Origin: Symbiodinium sp. CCMP2592
Lineage: Eukaryota; Sar; Dinophyceae; Suessiales; Symbiodiniaceae
NCBI GenBank assembly: GCA_905221615.1
Contig: CAJNDT010003857.1
Coordinates: 57,501-121,500 of the forward strand
Direction of reading: 5' to 3'
DNA: 64,000 nt
This document shows, piece by piece, positions 22,070 to 33,399 of this stretch (the stretch's first letter is position 1; every line of letters begins with the position of its first letter). The translations under genes and the position numbers were made by a program. The notes beneath the pieces are model-generated. The model ran no database searches. It saw only the letters and a program-made list of their open reading frames with translations, and was not told the origin of the DNA.

Positions 22070-22414
22070 TCATCGTATTATGGAATTTCTCTCGCAACTT
22101 CTTGCCGCCTGGGTTCTTTGCACGCTGAGCTCACTGCTCGCTGAGGCAATCTTCTCCAAGATGCCCTGCTCCAGCGTCACGAGGCCTTGACTCGCCTCGG
22201 TTCTTGCATCCGAAACACAACCTTTCGGGACCACTGAATGAGCAGCAAGTGCCAGCAAAACGTTTAAGTCGAGAAGATACAAGGACCTTGCTGGGGAATA
22301 GGACTTGAAGCGCGCTGAAGCGCTGGAGGGAGCACAAAGAGCAATCAATGATGCAATCCTGTCCCGCTTGGATTGATCGGGCGGCAATCGAGCAAGAAGT
22401 GCTGCAGACTCCAA
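22070..22414 (-). CDS. Possible terminal exon, unknown protein
   Basis: A 114-codon minus frame from ATG 22414 to TGA at 22070 with ordinary protein composition (L-L-A-R-L-P-P-D-Q-S ... L-V-T-L-E-Q-G-I-L-E-K-I-A). It contains S-L-Y-L-L-D-L-N-V-L-L-A-L-A-A, a possible membrane segment. It may be a 3' exon of the membrane-protein gene at 22724-23457, but the intervening exons were not resolved. It abuts the triplet array. Confidence 0.4.
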   Translation of the reverse strand: MESAALLARLPPDQSKRDRIASLIALCAPSSASARFKSYSPARSLYLLDLNVLLALAAHSVVPKGCVSDARTEASQGLVTLEQGILEKIASASSELSVQRTQAARSCERNSIIR

Positions 22415-22723
22415 GTCTATGTATTTCTACGTGACAAGAAGCATGTTCTGTCGGGACGCCGCCCCGAAGCTTGCCAAGCAGCCGCCTAGCCAGCCATAGT
22501 ATGCACCTGGGAAACTGGCAAAGGCCCAGCGCACCGCCAAAAACAAGACCCTCTGCGACAGACATGCTCGGGTGCAATCGCACGAAGCTGCTTGAATGCT
22601 GCCAGTACCAACTCCGGCTACTGATACTGCACAGCCACCAGATCAAGCAAACGGTGCCCAGGCACACTGGCCAAAGCCCGCAGCAGTCATCAACGGCGCA
22701 AAAACAGCCGACCAAAGCCGGAC

Positions 22724-23457
22724 GCTGGATGCTAACAGCAATCCTGTCACCAAGAAACCGATCTGGTACAAGGTGTGCTCCTCGGCTACAGAGCGTTTCG
22801 CACTGAAATCACTCCCAAACCCTGCGAGGCATGGCTTAAGCCACTCCTCCTCCCTACCAGGCATGGCCTACCCCACTCCTAGTCCTGGCACGCATGGCTG
22901 AGCCTCCGGAAACCCTGGCCTTGGGGACATTGCACTGCTCTTGTTGTACCCTAGCTGACGCTGACTTTGTTCAAGTGCTGCTTTTTCATGTGGTTTTGAT
23001 TCTTCATCAATGTCTCCAAACGCTTTGCAGCAGATTCAGTCTTGATGTGCTCCCCTGGCTTCAGATTGTACTGTGGCATATCGAATTTTGCTGACCGAGC
23101 CCTCTGTTCGGCTTCACAAGTCTGGGGGTCTGAGTCGGCTACAGTACACAACATGTATAGGATTCAGCTATAGCTCCCGTGCTACAGTGCACTTTGGCCA
23201 ATCGCATGGTACCAGAAATGCTCCTGAGCTCTTCTTTGAGTGGTAGTCTGCGAACTGCATGGCTGCATCGAAGCATCTGGTTCCAGCAGTCCCAGAAAGG
23301 AGATCGGAGGTGTTGTTGAGCCTGGTGGAAGGTGGCCCTGGCTGGCTGCCAAACGGTAGACGCCAGCGATGGTGGCAGTTCCGCAGAATGCACCCAGACC
23401 GGGCACGGCCCAAAGCCACGAGGACTGAGCACAGTCTCGAGCCGACTCTGGCAACAT
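22724..23457 (-). CDS. FRAG1/DRAM/SFK1-like multipass membrane protein, first two exons
   Basis: Exon 1 (23457-23275, ATG start) has a short N-terminus, a first membrane segment (W-L-W-A-V-P-G-L-G-A-F-C-G) and then the loop T-P-P-I-S-F-L-G-L-L-E-P-D. Exon 2 (22780-22724) continues in phase with E-H-T-L-Y-Q-I-G-F-L-V-T-G-L-L-L-A, a second membrane segment. Proline-Ile-Ser, a Gly and Pro-Glu/Asp ahead of an aromatic-x-x-G-F membrane helix are hallmarks of the FRAG1/DRAM/SFK1 superfamily of small membrane proteins. The intron uses a GC donor and an AG|G acceptor. About four more helices are expected downstream; candidates at 22560-22480 and 22414-22070 could not be chained. The family call rests on remembered consensus. 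Confidence 0.55.
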
Positions 23458-25170
23458 GAAATCCGAATGACTGTGATCCTTGCAAGTGGCCATGCGCAGG
23501 GCCAAGTTGAGGACAGGTCTAAGATCGTGTAGCTGCAAAGTGGGTGGACTTAGAATCTCAAGTCATCAGTGCCATTGAGAAACCGAGGCCAACACAGATG
23601 TAGTTGTTAGGATGATGCAGAATCTGAAGTGTTTTGGGAGACCGTCCAGCTCACTCTTCCTAGTTGAGCTGAATGGCAATACATGCGGAGGTGCAGCTCT
23701 GTGGCAGTCAGACCGCTGACAGGATTCGGAGGCAAGTACAAACACAAAGAATCTGCACACGACACAGCTGAGCTAGATTCACGCGCTTCGGGCCCTGGCC
23801 AAGCCCCATCCACAAAGGCTTCGCCAGAGGATCGTCCTCGGTTCGCTCAAGAGAAATCATTTATCCAAGCAGCGGCATGGCGAGCTTTGTATTCAGAGGT
23901 TGAGGATGTGGGTGAGCTCGCATGCGCCTCATGTGAAGCGAAAAACCTTGCTGTCAAAAAATCCCGACCGAGCGCATGCCTTCGACCCAACAAGTCCTGC
24001 TAAGTCTTACTTTGTCTTTCTTCTCGTTGCCAACAGCTCCTTGCTGACTCTGCCGGCCCGATAGTCGCAGATATGCTAGTGCACGAGGAAGCAGTGAACA
24101 AAATTTGCCTACGTGAAACCTAGCCAAGCCACCCACCTGTAGCGCTTCGGGACAGGACCAATTACTCGAATGTCTCTGTCTCGACCAGAAACTTTTACGT
24201 CTGCATGCTGGCCCGTCTCCTCGCGGGGCATAAGCGGCGCTAGCTGCGCGCAAGCCGGGACCTGAGAACGGATGGCACATGAAGAGGTGAGGGCGTTGTA
24301 GTCATGGTTACCTCGAGCATAATACGATTCCAGGCACTGCTCGCACAGCGCCGCTCGCTCTTCCGCCGAGGGCCGTCCTCCAAGAGATTACTGGATATGT
24401 CATAAGACACAACAGCAGCAGTCTTTAATCCATCTTTGTTGGCTTGGCAAACTGGCGTCAATACAGGTGCCCCCAAGCACAGCGGCACAGCCCCAACAGT
24501 CCTCGTGATTGTTGCGATAGATGAATCCACCCCCCACTCTGGCACAAACCTAAAGGCATGTGTGAGCTGTCTCTGCCGGCATTTCCGCAATTCAACCGGA
24601 TTTTGGATGTGATTGATGGCATACACGAGGCATACAGCTGCAGTTGTACATTGAACAAGCTTACTGGGATGCGAGCCGTTTCCTGGGAGTCACGCATTGC
24701 ATGGCCGTCTGCAGGCTTGTCTACTCCTTCAAAATTACTGCCGAGCTTATTTATGCCAACTGAATCTTCGTGTTCCCACCTTGCCGTAGTCATATGCTTG
24801 CTATGATATTTGGGCAATCCTGACTCGGTCATGCGGCCCAATCCTGAAACCCTGGACACCCAGGTCGAACGTTCGTTGCAGAATCAATCTCGAGCCTTAA
24901 ATCCACCATTGATTCCCAATGTGCTGTGACATGGGCGTGGCATTGGCCGATACTGCAGGCTGCAGGCTTATCTTCTCATTGATCCGCGTTAGATCGCGGA
25001 TGCTTGTCAAAACAACCGTGTGCCGCAGAGCGCCGGATAGCTCAGCCTCATACTACAATGCAATGTTTGTGCCCGCATCGTTGTAAACAAATGCCTCACA
25101 AACAAACTGATACATAGCCTGAAGCAACGTTTTATGTATAGTCATGCAGTAGGCTGAGAATTATCTGTAT
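23458..25170. other. Mostly unassigned, one possible exon
   Basis: Apart from the possible exon at 24377-24312 nothing is supported. Several minus-strand frames (24626-24240, 24859-24458) are open but show no motif. Confidence 0.4.
24312..24377 (-). CDS. Possible exon of unknown gene
   Basis: AG|G acceptor (CTTGGAG|GAC), 21 whole codons reading R-P-S-A-E-E-R-A-A-L-C-E-Q-C-L-E-S-Y-Y-A, GT donor GTAACC. The helix-like, Ala/Glu-rich composition and both splice signals favour coding, but the other two frames are also open here. Confidence 0.33.
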
Positions 25171-25171
25171 A

Positions 25172-25202
<31 letters not shown>

Positions 25203-25289
25203 TATATATAGATATGTACACCAACGTCGTTGATAGATGTGTACATGTGCGTGTGTGTTTGGAGATGTACACGTCTGAGTACGCTCAGT

Positions 25290-25347
<58 letters not shown>

Positions 25348-25392
25348 CCACATTAGCGTTTTTACGTACGTATATATACACACAGTAATATA
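25171..25392. repeat. (CATA)n and (TA)n microsatellites
   Basis: CATA units and TA runs at 25171-25216, then long TA runs at 25293-25347, with scattered TATA to 25392. Confidence 0.93.
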
Positions 25393-28300
25393 CATATTAT
25401 ATAAAAGCAAGAACCACTGCGAGGTGCCGCGATGTCGCCATCAATCCTCACGCGTGTAGGCTTTTGGTGTATGAACCAGGCCTATAAGGTTTCGAGGGGA
25501 AAGCATGTGTATAAGTATCGGCAGCTGCCTTCCTTTCCAAGTCGTTGCGACCTTCTGCGAAATTGTTCCGAGAGATAATTCCTGAACGATAAAAATACGT
25601 TCTGTATGAATTCTCGAAGCTCAATATGGGCCCAAGATGGCCCAAGTATCAACTCAACCTTCGCAGTTATCGTATAATGACCTGGAGCCTGACTCCTACT
25701 TCTGAACTACAGCATCTCGAACACTAACCTTGCCATTGCCGGCCATTGCATTGGTCCCAATGTTGACAGTTATGTGTGCTCTCGTGTGCTCTGAGTAGCC
25801 TCCGGATATCCATACTGTCAACCTGAAAAGTCATTCTAGTAATAGCAAAGATGCTGACCCTGATATCACAACTTTATCTGCTGCCCGCCTATGTTCAGCT
25901 TGTTAGCAGTCCTAACACTGGCCTCGCAGTAGTTTGGATAGTCCACCCCCCAAAAAACGCCTGAAAGCTCAACGCAGTAGCTGCTATTGATTCGATTGCT
26001 ATCCCGAATGCTAACCCAGTATTCGCTCGTAACCTGATTGGCACCCCGATAGTGGATACTGAAGTCTCCCTCACAACCCTCATATCCGACTGCAAAGTGG
26101 ACCTTTTGCGCAACTTTGGAGCTTTGCTCGCAAACCAAAAAACACACGTTAGCTATCCCCATTGCTAGCCTTCGCAATGCACTTAAGACTTCCCACAAAA
26201 GCAAACCCAATCATGGCATAGGACAAACGCCTACCATTGGCCTCACCAAGAGTTTATGTACTCAACCCGGATGTATTGATGACCACGATCCTTAACTACC
26301 CAAACAACACGAACCTTCAGATTATTTGGCATTTGTCTTTCTGTCAAAGGCGACCCTAATATTAGCCTTAAGATAAGGCTTTAAGACTGTCCATGCAAGC
26401 CGTAATACCACCCAGCAACTGACTAATGTTTCCCCCATGTAAAACCCAAGTCAGAGCGAGTGGAAAGCGTAAGGATGACAATGATATCTTGGTGCACCCC
26501 GCAGGACTGGCTCCCCAGTAAGCTGAGCCTAACAAGTGCCAATGCACTGCGAAACGATAGATCGCTTTGAACCCTAAGCCAGTGAAGAACTTCCCGCGGA
26601 CGCAGGAGGTTGGACAGCGTTTGCCCGTGACCGGCTGGTGTCGGACCGAACGGATCGATTGGACCGGAGGCGGTCAGACCTGACCAAACACATCGGCTCA
26701 CCAAGATTTGGTCGATCGTCTGATCTGAGTACTGAAGCGACCCATGTCCCCGGAATAACGGAAATCGCCCGCCACAGCACAGATCTATGCAGCAATCGCA
26801 AAAGCGAAGCTCAACGCCTCTGCATCGTCTATTGTAGGGTCCACGACCGGTAGCCCGAGCTCACGCCAGCCATCACAGTGGCATAGTTCCAGGAGGTGCC
26901 ACCAGTACGATCGACCCCCGGCAGAACACTGACAGTTTCCACCCCATGACAACGGGCGCTCACCAGCGAAATTCTGAACCGGACTCCGATCAGAATTTCG
27001 TCACCGGCAAGTATTGCTTTCTTAACACAGATACCCAGGGGACGTCGAGGTAATTAGATTGCCGACGGGTCCCTTATGAGTGCGGCCGGAACGCCTCATG
27101 GGACAGTGCCACTATACGGTTTGCAGTTCGGGAACAGCGACATGCGGAACCTGGATGCCGGAGGTTCCAATGCCTCTTTGCGAGCACGCTAAGGGAGCTC
27201 GCGGTTAGCGAGAAGACCTCCGCTACCAGCCATACTTGGAACGGCTCACGAGAAGTGCCCAAAACCAGGAGTGAACTCTCCAACTCGTTTTCGCGCTGCC
27301 CACCGATCGCTGAATCCACATCTCGACAGGATTGTGCCGACTTTGCTATCACGACGGTGTCCCTGTTTCCGACTCCGTGCTGGTTGGAACTGCCACGAAA
27401 TCTGTCCGGCTTCGGCCGCCCGGATTCTCTCCAGTACCTGTGCGACCCAGCGGAGCGCCCTCCGAGCAATCGACCTGGGGAGGTGCAACCTGGACTGAGG
27501 ATGACTGGAGGGAGGTGGAGGAAACGTCATGACATCCGTGTCCCAGTCCCTAAGCCGGGAAGCTGCATGATCGTAAAAAGTGAGATTCTAAGAGCCACAA
27601 ATGGCCAATTTTTTTCCGTACACGTACATTTGCCGATCTACAGTACCGAGCTGGTCCTGCTTATCCCTACCTACCTAGCTCTCAGCCGGTCACCCATCGA
27701 AGGCAGTGTAAGGTGCTCTCTCTTCTAGTGTCAGCAGAGTATATCCAACCGCCCTCTGGAATCAAAGGCCACTTTTGCTCGCGCATGGAGCATGCCGAGA
27801 CCCGACCAACGTTTCGCGGACGGCCTCACTTGTCCGTTGAACTTGTGCTTGTATCTTCCATAACAGCATGTGAAACTGCCCCTGCCATCACTGGTTCGAA
27901 GCTTCGCGCGCCTGACGGCCGATTCGAAGCGAACGTCTGACAGCAACTTTCCAGAATCACGCTCTGGCACCTGCATCAGGTGGATCCTGTTTTTCGAGCA
28001 GAAATCTGACTGCTGTCTACGTGAAAAGACACAGGAACAAATCCGGGAAATCACTGCATCCGACAAGACCGCTAGGCCTGGGCATGGCCGGTACTGCAGA
28101 GGCAACGAGAAGATTAAGTAGAATGTAGGCTGCATGTGCTTGAGCGTTTGCCACAAGCTAGAACCACACATTCTTGTGAAGGTGCGAGTCCTGTATCAGG
28201 CCGCGGTCAGCTTTGTCTCAAGGTCTAGCGTGTCTCGACCGGAAGTTACAGCCCTGCTCATGGTTTAATCTGAGTGTCACCTCGAGGCTCAGCATATTCT

Positions 28301-28829
28301 TCTGCAAAGCAAAAACGAATGGCCCAAGGGAGCCAACATGCGAAGTCCGAAATTGCGGACATGAACTGCTTCGTACAGCCTTCGTCTGGTGAATGCTGGG
28401 CTTGCGACAGAATAGCACATAGTCGAAGCACTGACAGCATATGGACAAAACAAAAAGCGACAGCCTGCACAACCTCCAGACGATCGGGGCAAATGTGTGA
28501 AGAGACTGGAGAAAAGGGCCACTGCCCAGACGCGTCAATCGACAGCGATGAGCGCAAAGGAGAGGTTTCCGTGAGATGCAAAAGCCAATTTATGGGTGCT
28601 GGCTTTCCAGCCTGATTTCGTTGCCGCGGCTGAAGTTTACATGAGGACCGACTTCTCCTGAACTTGCCGGATTTCTCGAACAAGTGTATCTGCACACTGC
28701 TGCCCCCACACACACAGACAATAAAAATAGATATAACCAAACCAAGCACTCCGAAGCCACTGCGTGGTCAGGTGCCTGCGAAGGCAGAACTCGAAACTGT
28801 TCGGCCATTGAGGCCCCAAGTCTGGGTTT
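25393..28829. other. Gene-poor stretch, AT-richer in 25.4-26.4 kb
   Basis: 25.4-26.4 kb is visibly richer in A/T than its surroundings and lacks convincing exons. The 146-codon minus frame 28171-27731 has fairly normal composition but no motif and no clear splice sites. The plus frame 27255-27728 overlaps other open frames. The 3' flank of the ankyrin gene ends here. Confidence 0.45.
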
Positions 28830-31800
28830 TCAAATCGAAAAGCTCGTTGCATGATGGTGCAACACTTGCTGAACACTTGCATGCCGCGCCAACTGCGCCG
28901 GCGTGCGACCACGCTTGTTAGGAATGTGAGGGTCCGCGCGTACATCCAAGAGATGCTGCACCATGCGGTCTGCACCGAAGAACACAGCATGGCCGAGAGC
29001 GGTTGTGCTGATCTCAGCCGTGTACTTGAGACCCGCCACTGTCTCTTGGCTGTCTCCAGCCGCAAGGGCATAGCCACGACACAGCCACTCGACGACGTTG
29101 AAGATGCCACTCGTTCTGCATGGCTGGTTGATGTCTGCCTGGGTCTCAACACTCCAGGGGCTCCTTGAAACTAGCAGCTAGCACTTCTTCCGATCTCTCC
29201 TGCGAAATCGCTGTTTTCCAAATGTCCGTACCTTGTTTTGGATCAGCAAATCCAACTGGTCCAGGCAGTGAGGGTTGCTACGCGCTGTGCTGGCAAGGGA
29301 TGCCAAAGGTCCCATGCCTGTGCCACCCGCAGACCTCAGGAACCAGCAATCAGAGCAGGTTCTGGATGTCACACGGCCCACGCACATACCTTTGGACACA
29401 CAACTGAAGCGAATCAACAGCCACTCAACAGCCCAACAACCCGAGAAATCCGGCTTCTATGATTTCACCTCTCAACCGAAACAAGTTTTGCCCATGTCTT
29501 GAGGCCAGCTTCAGATTCACCTCCGCACCCAGCCGGATAAGCTCAGCCGTGACCTGGACAAGGTGTTAGGTCAGGAAGCCGTTTGTTGTGCGCGACCCAC
29601 CCACCCGCCTCGAGAGGCTAGCGGCTAACATTCTGCCACAACAAGACGTTGACCACAACTTCGAGACAAGGAGCAGCCACGGGAGCTTGGCGGTTGCATG
29701 CAGCAGCCAATGCAGACTGAAAGAAAGGAGGCGGCCTTGAAAGGGTCTACTGCGCCGAGACTTGCATTCTGATTCTTTTCAATTCTGCAAGATGCATGGC
29801 CCAGGCCCACCTCAGGTTCACATCTGCCCGATGCTCCACCAGCATCTTGACCGACGAGGTCGTGTGGCAAAGTCCCAAGACCTGACAGGCAGCGTAAACA
29901 GCGGGATTTGCTGCACACGTTGCAAGTCATGTGGGTGGTTGTCAACATTATGGTCCTTTTGTGGGTCCTTATTATAATACGGCCCTTAATATTTAGGGTA
30001 CCCAACAAGAGACCATAACTTTGACAACTACCCATGCGAAACCAGGGCACCGGGATCTTCAGGAAGCTGTCTGTGGTGTTGGGATCTGCTTGAAGCTGAA
30101 GTAGCTTTTTCAGAGCCGACTCCTCTCTGCTGAGAATGGCCAGATGCAGCGGGGTCCATCCATTTTCGATGCCAACCTGACTTCAAAGCTGTCTTCCAAA
30201 GAAGGCAGTGGAGGCACAAAGCATTTCGAGGGCAAGCGATTGATTTATTTCCACTACGAGCAAACTTGTTAGACAGAGTGCCTCTGGACTAGTGATTCAG
30301 AGTCAACAGAAGCCTCAATGACCGGGCCTCGGCCATGTCGCGCAAGCGCGTCTGGATGGGCGCACCTTCCGCGGCCAGTCGGCACAGTAGGGCCGCGTCC
30401 TACCAGGTCAGCAAGGTGTGCCGCAGGACAACAACGAACGGACACCGTCCCTCAACTTCGCTGCGGCTGGGCCGACCATGCCGCAATCACGCTCACGCTC
30501 CTGAGCCTTGACTTGTTTGCCTTGCAATCTGCCAACCTTGCCAGCAACCTCCCCCTGCCTTCCCCAGATTTGGGCTGCGGCTTAACGTCAATCTTGCCTT
30601 ATCAATACGTTAACCAACCCCTGCGACTAGACCAAACTAATTCGTATGCCCAGTGACGCCAGAGAGAGCAGCGCAAGCTACAGCCCCCATGCCGCGCCGC
30701 TGGTGTATGGCTGCCTTCACGCCAGTGGTCGTCTAGCAAATGATTGAAAGCCACAGACTGCTCGTGGAAACTGGCTAGTACTGGACGGTCCAATGCCATG
30801 AGCTAAGTGCAAGATGGACCGGGCTTCGGCTTCTGCTACATGCCTGAGTTTGAGGATTGGCGAGAAGATTTTGCCACTGCCCTTCGGTAACAGATCACCT
30901 CGCCTCACTACTCAACTCTACTAGCTCCTGCTCAACAGTCAAAGCAGGCTGTCGGCCAGTTTTGTTATGACGGATCATCTCGGCTGAGCGAAGCTCCGCC
31001 CAAAAGCATGTTGGGGCCCTGCAAACAATAAGCTGCAGAAAAGAGCAGCTCTAGTCTAGTGCAGCAGCGCAGTCAAGCAATAAACAGAAGAGGCCGCGTG
31101 AAGGACTTCGCACCATGCCATCACGTAGACCTGAGCCTAGGCTAAGCTAAATGCCCGCGCGCGACAAAGAAGTGCTGTGGCATGAAACTTGCATCCGCGG
31201 CCATTTTAATGTGGAACCTGACCGATTAAGTACCATTCATCTCCAGCTACTTAATCCTGAAGTGGCCTGCAGCGATGGGAAACGGAAGCGAGACACGAAT
31301 TCATCGATATCACGCTCCGCTGCAGGCAGGCCAAGGAAAACCTGGAAGTGCCACCGTAAGTCTTGGAGTGAAGGCCGCACGGATTAGACTTCGGTTCTTC
31401 AATTCAGCATGGAAGAAACGGGTCCGCTGCCCGACGGAAGCTAGCCTCGGCACCTCAGCGGTGGGATCCTTGACAGCCCATTGTAGCAAACCCTTCCGAA
31501 GTACCTTAATCTTTGCCCAGGCGCTTCATATCTGGCCGCATAGTACCTTGCTTCGCAAAGCATGCCACCGCACAGGGCGCTCAGAATAGGCTTAATGTTC
31601 TGCATTGGTTGATGCGCGGCCAACTGCATCGAGGTGCCTGAACTGTTCAATCTGACCAGAAGCTTGTAGGCGATGCAGCTTGTTGTCGAGTGCGGTTCGA
31701 ACGAAACCAGAAACGCGCTCTCGGTCGGACTGGCAGGTGAACTCACCTGCAGGCACTCCCAACCAATCCAACCCTGTGGACGCTGAAGGGGGCGAGATGG

Positions 31801-33048
31801 ATGCAACTGAACATTCTGACGCAGGCTTGTGGGACTGCAGGTCTTTGTGTCCCGGCCTTCATGCGCAGGGTTTTGCACCCACTGCAACGGAAGCCCAAAT
31901 TCAATCTGGTCCTCTCCGGAGACGACAATAATCGGCACGTCAGCTCTCGACCTGCCGAGAGCAAGCATGCTCAAATCAGCGTCGGGTATGCCCGTGCGAA
32001 TACAAAACATAATATTAGAGAGACAGACACAGAGACAGACAGACAGACAGACACAACCAGCATCTTCTCTGGCTCGCTTAGGGCTCTTTCGATCACTGGC
32101 GCTCTAGGGTGTGTTGTGGGAAGTTTGGCTCCTAGCCGCCGATGCTCAACACCACTTGTACTCGCGAAACACACAGGCCCAGGGACCTATCGGCCAGCAG
32201 CTGACACCACATCTCGGCACGGCACCACCTCAGCGGCCGTGGCCCATGCCACGGTTCACTTGCAATCCTCCTGCTGTTGCGTCATTCCAAGCCCCCGGTC
32301 GAGGGACGAAGAGAAACTAGATGAAACTAGCATCGTGGTGGCCTACCCAAAGCTCAAAACTTTCCAGCTGCGAAAGCCCTTCACGCACCCGGGCTACACC
32401 CGACTACACTCCAACATGTGGCAAGTAAGACCCCACACGACGAGTAGACGACTGACTGCGTGCTGTTGACAAAGGTGAGACAGAGAGCGCACCTGGCATG
32501 AGTTTAGAAACCCGATGAACTCGATTAGGCTTTGCAGTGGCTGTGCAGCTAGCGATGCTTGGCAACTCAGCTCAGCACCCTCTTGACAACCAGCTCGCGA
32601 GATCACAGTCTTGCTGCGAACTGAAGTGGCGCAGAGGCGGCACCAAAGCAACGAAGAGGTGGCACGCTCCCACATAGAATGGGATTGACTGAATGCCCAG
32701 TTCCGCTTTCGAGTTCGGGATCTGCGGGATCGAGAACCAATCAAGCCAAACATATGCATTTGCCAGTTGCGCCCTGTCTTTTTCACCAAGCCGTCTATAC
32801 TGCTGTCGTAGCTGTGATACGACATCTGACTCCACTTTGACCGTGCCATCGATGGTGTTCCGCAGCGCCTTCTGCAAGATCTTCAGCTGCAGACCATCCG
32901 GATCGGGATGCCAGCTGCTCAACCACTGGTGTGACACAAATATCGTCAGCAGGCTAGGCCTCCACTCCACCAAAAGGTTTCGTCTCTGCAATTCTTCGTG
33001 CGAGGGCGCCGGGCCCAAAATTTCCAGCAGATCCGAGACTCTGAGAAC
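28830..33048 (-). CDS. S-H-Q-W domain plus ankyrin-repeat protein, 14 exons
   Basis: Exons (minus): 33048-32579, 32228-32187, 31951-31857, 31746-31638, 31546-31525, 31341-31267, 30714-30658, 30399-30328, 30176-30051, 29881-29811, 29735-29660, 29553-29510, 29334-29232, 29138-28830 (TGA). They sum to 1671 nt without a stop, 556 residues. Residues about 1-280: F-V-S-H-Q-W-L, H-P-D, Y-V-W-L-D-W-F-S-I-P-Q-I, R-G-W-C-R-A-E-M-W-C, P-I-I-V-V-S, then R-Y-Y-A-A-R-Y-E. The rest holds ankyrin-type repeats, e.g. N-G-W-T-P-L-H-L-A-I-L, V-E-H-R-A-D-V-N-L, L-I-R-L-G-A-E-V-N and N-K-R-G-R-T-P-A-Q-L-A. The family is abundant in symbiodiniacean genomes as I know them; function unknown, probably protein-binding signalling. 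All 13 internal acceptors are AG|G and six of 13 donors are GC. The start codon is upstream; the end of exon 11 could be 6 nt further. Confidence 0.9.
31525..31546 (-). other. 22-nt microexon of the ankyrin gene
   Basis: Exon 5 encodes only the end of an Arg codon plus Y-Y-A-A-R-Y-E. It follows an AG|G acceptor (GCAAG|G) and is followed by a GC donor (GAA|GCGCCT). It is fixed by phase on both sides and by the continuity R-Y-Y-A-A-R-Y-E into V-F-L-G-L-P of exon 6. Confidence 0.75.
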
Positions 33049-33292
33049 CTCATCTGGGCTCAAGACGAAGGAAGGACTAGCTGCTCACTAGCTACCTCAA
33101 CCGCTCAGACCGGCTGTTTTCAACCCTTCAACTGGCAGTCTGCTCAAGAGGGTTCACTAAACAAGGGGTCTGCACGTCTGCACGCAAGATTCGACGTCCC
33201 AACCATCGAATGCTCAGACAACACGCAGCTCGAGGGCACAAGTTTAGATGTCTTCTGCTAAAAGATTGGCAACCCGAGCACTGACAGCACAC

Positions 33293-33367
33293 TTCCGCGA
33301 GCAAATGGCAAACCATGCAAAACTCTTCCACGACGACGGCTCCGCTCGACAACAACACATCCTGCAT
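33293..33367 (-). CDS. Candidate first exon of the ankyrin gene
   Basis: ATG at 33367 opens M-Q-D-V-L-L-S-S-G-A-V-V-V-E-E-F-C. A GT donor after codon GAA (33293) would join in phase to V-L-R-V-S-D-L-L of the next exon. The alternative is that the downstream exon extends upstream to S-F-V-L-S-P-D-E; it lacks a usable ATG. The choice is open. Confidence 0.35.
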
Positions 33368-33399
33368 GGCAGGCTGGTGTTTCGATGGAAAGCTAAATC

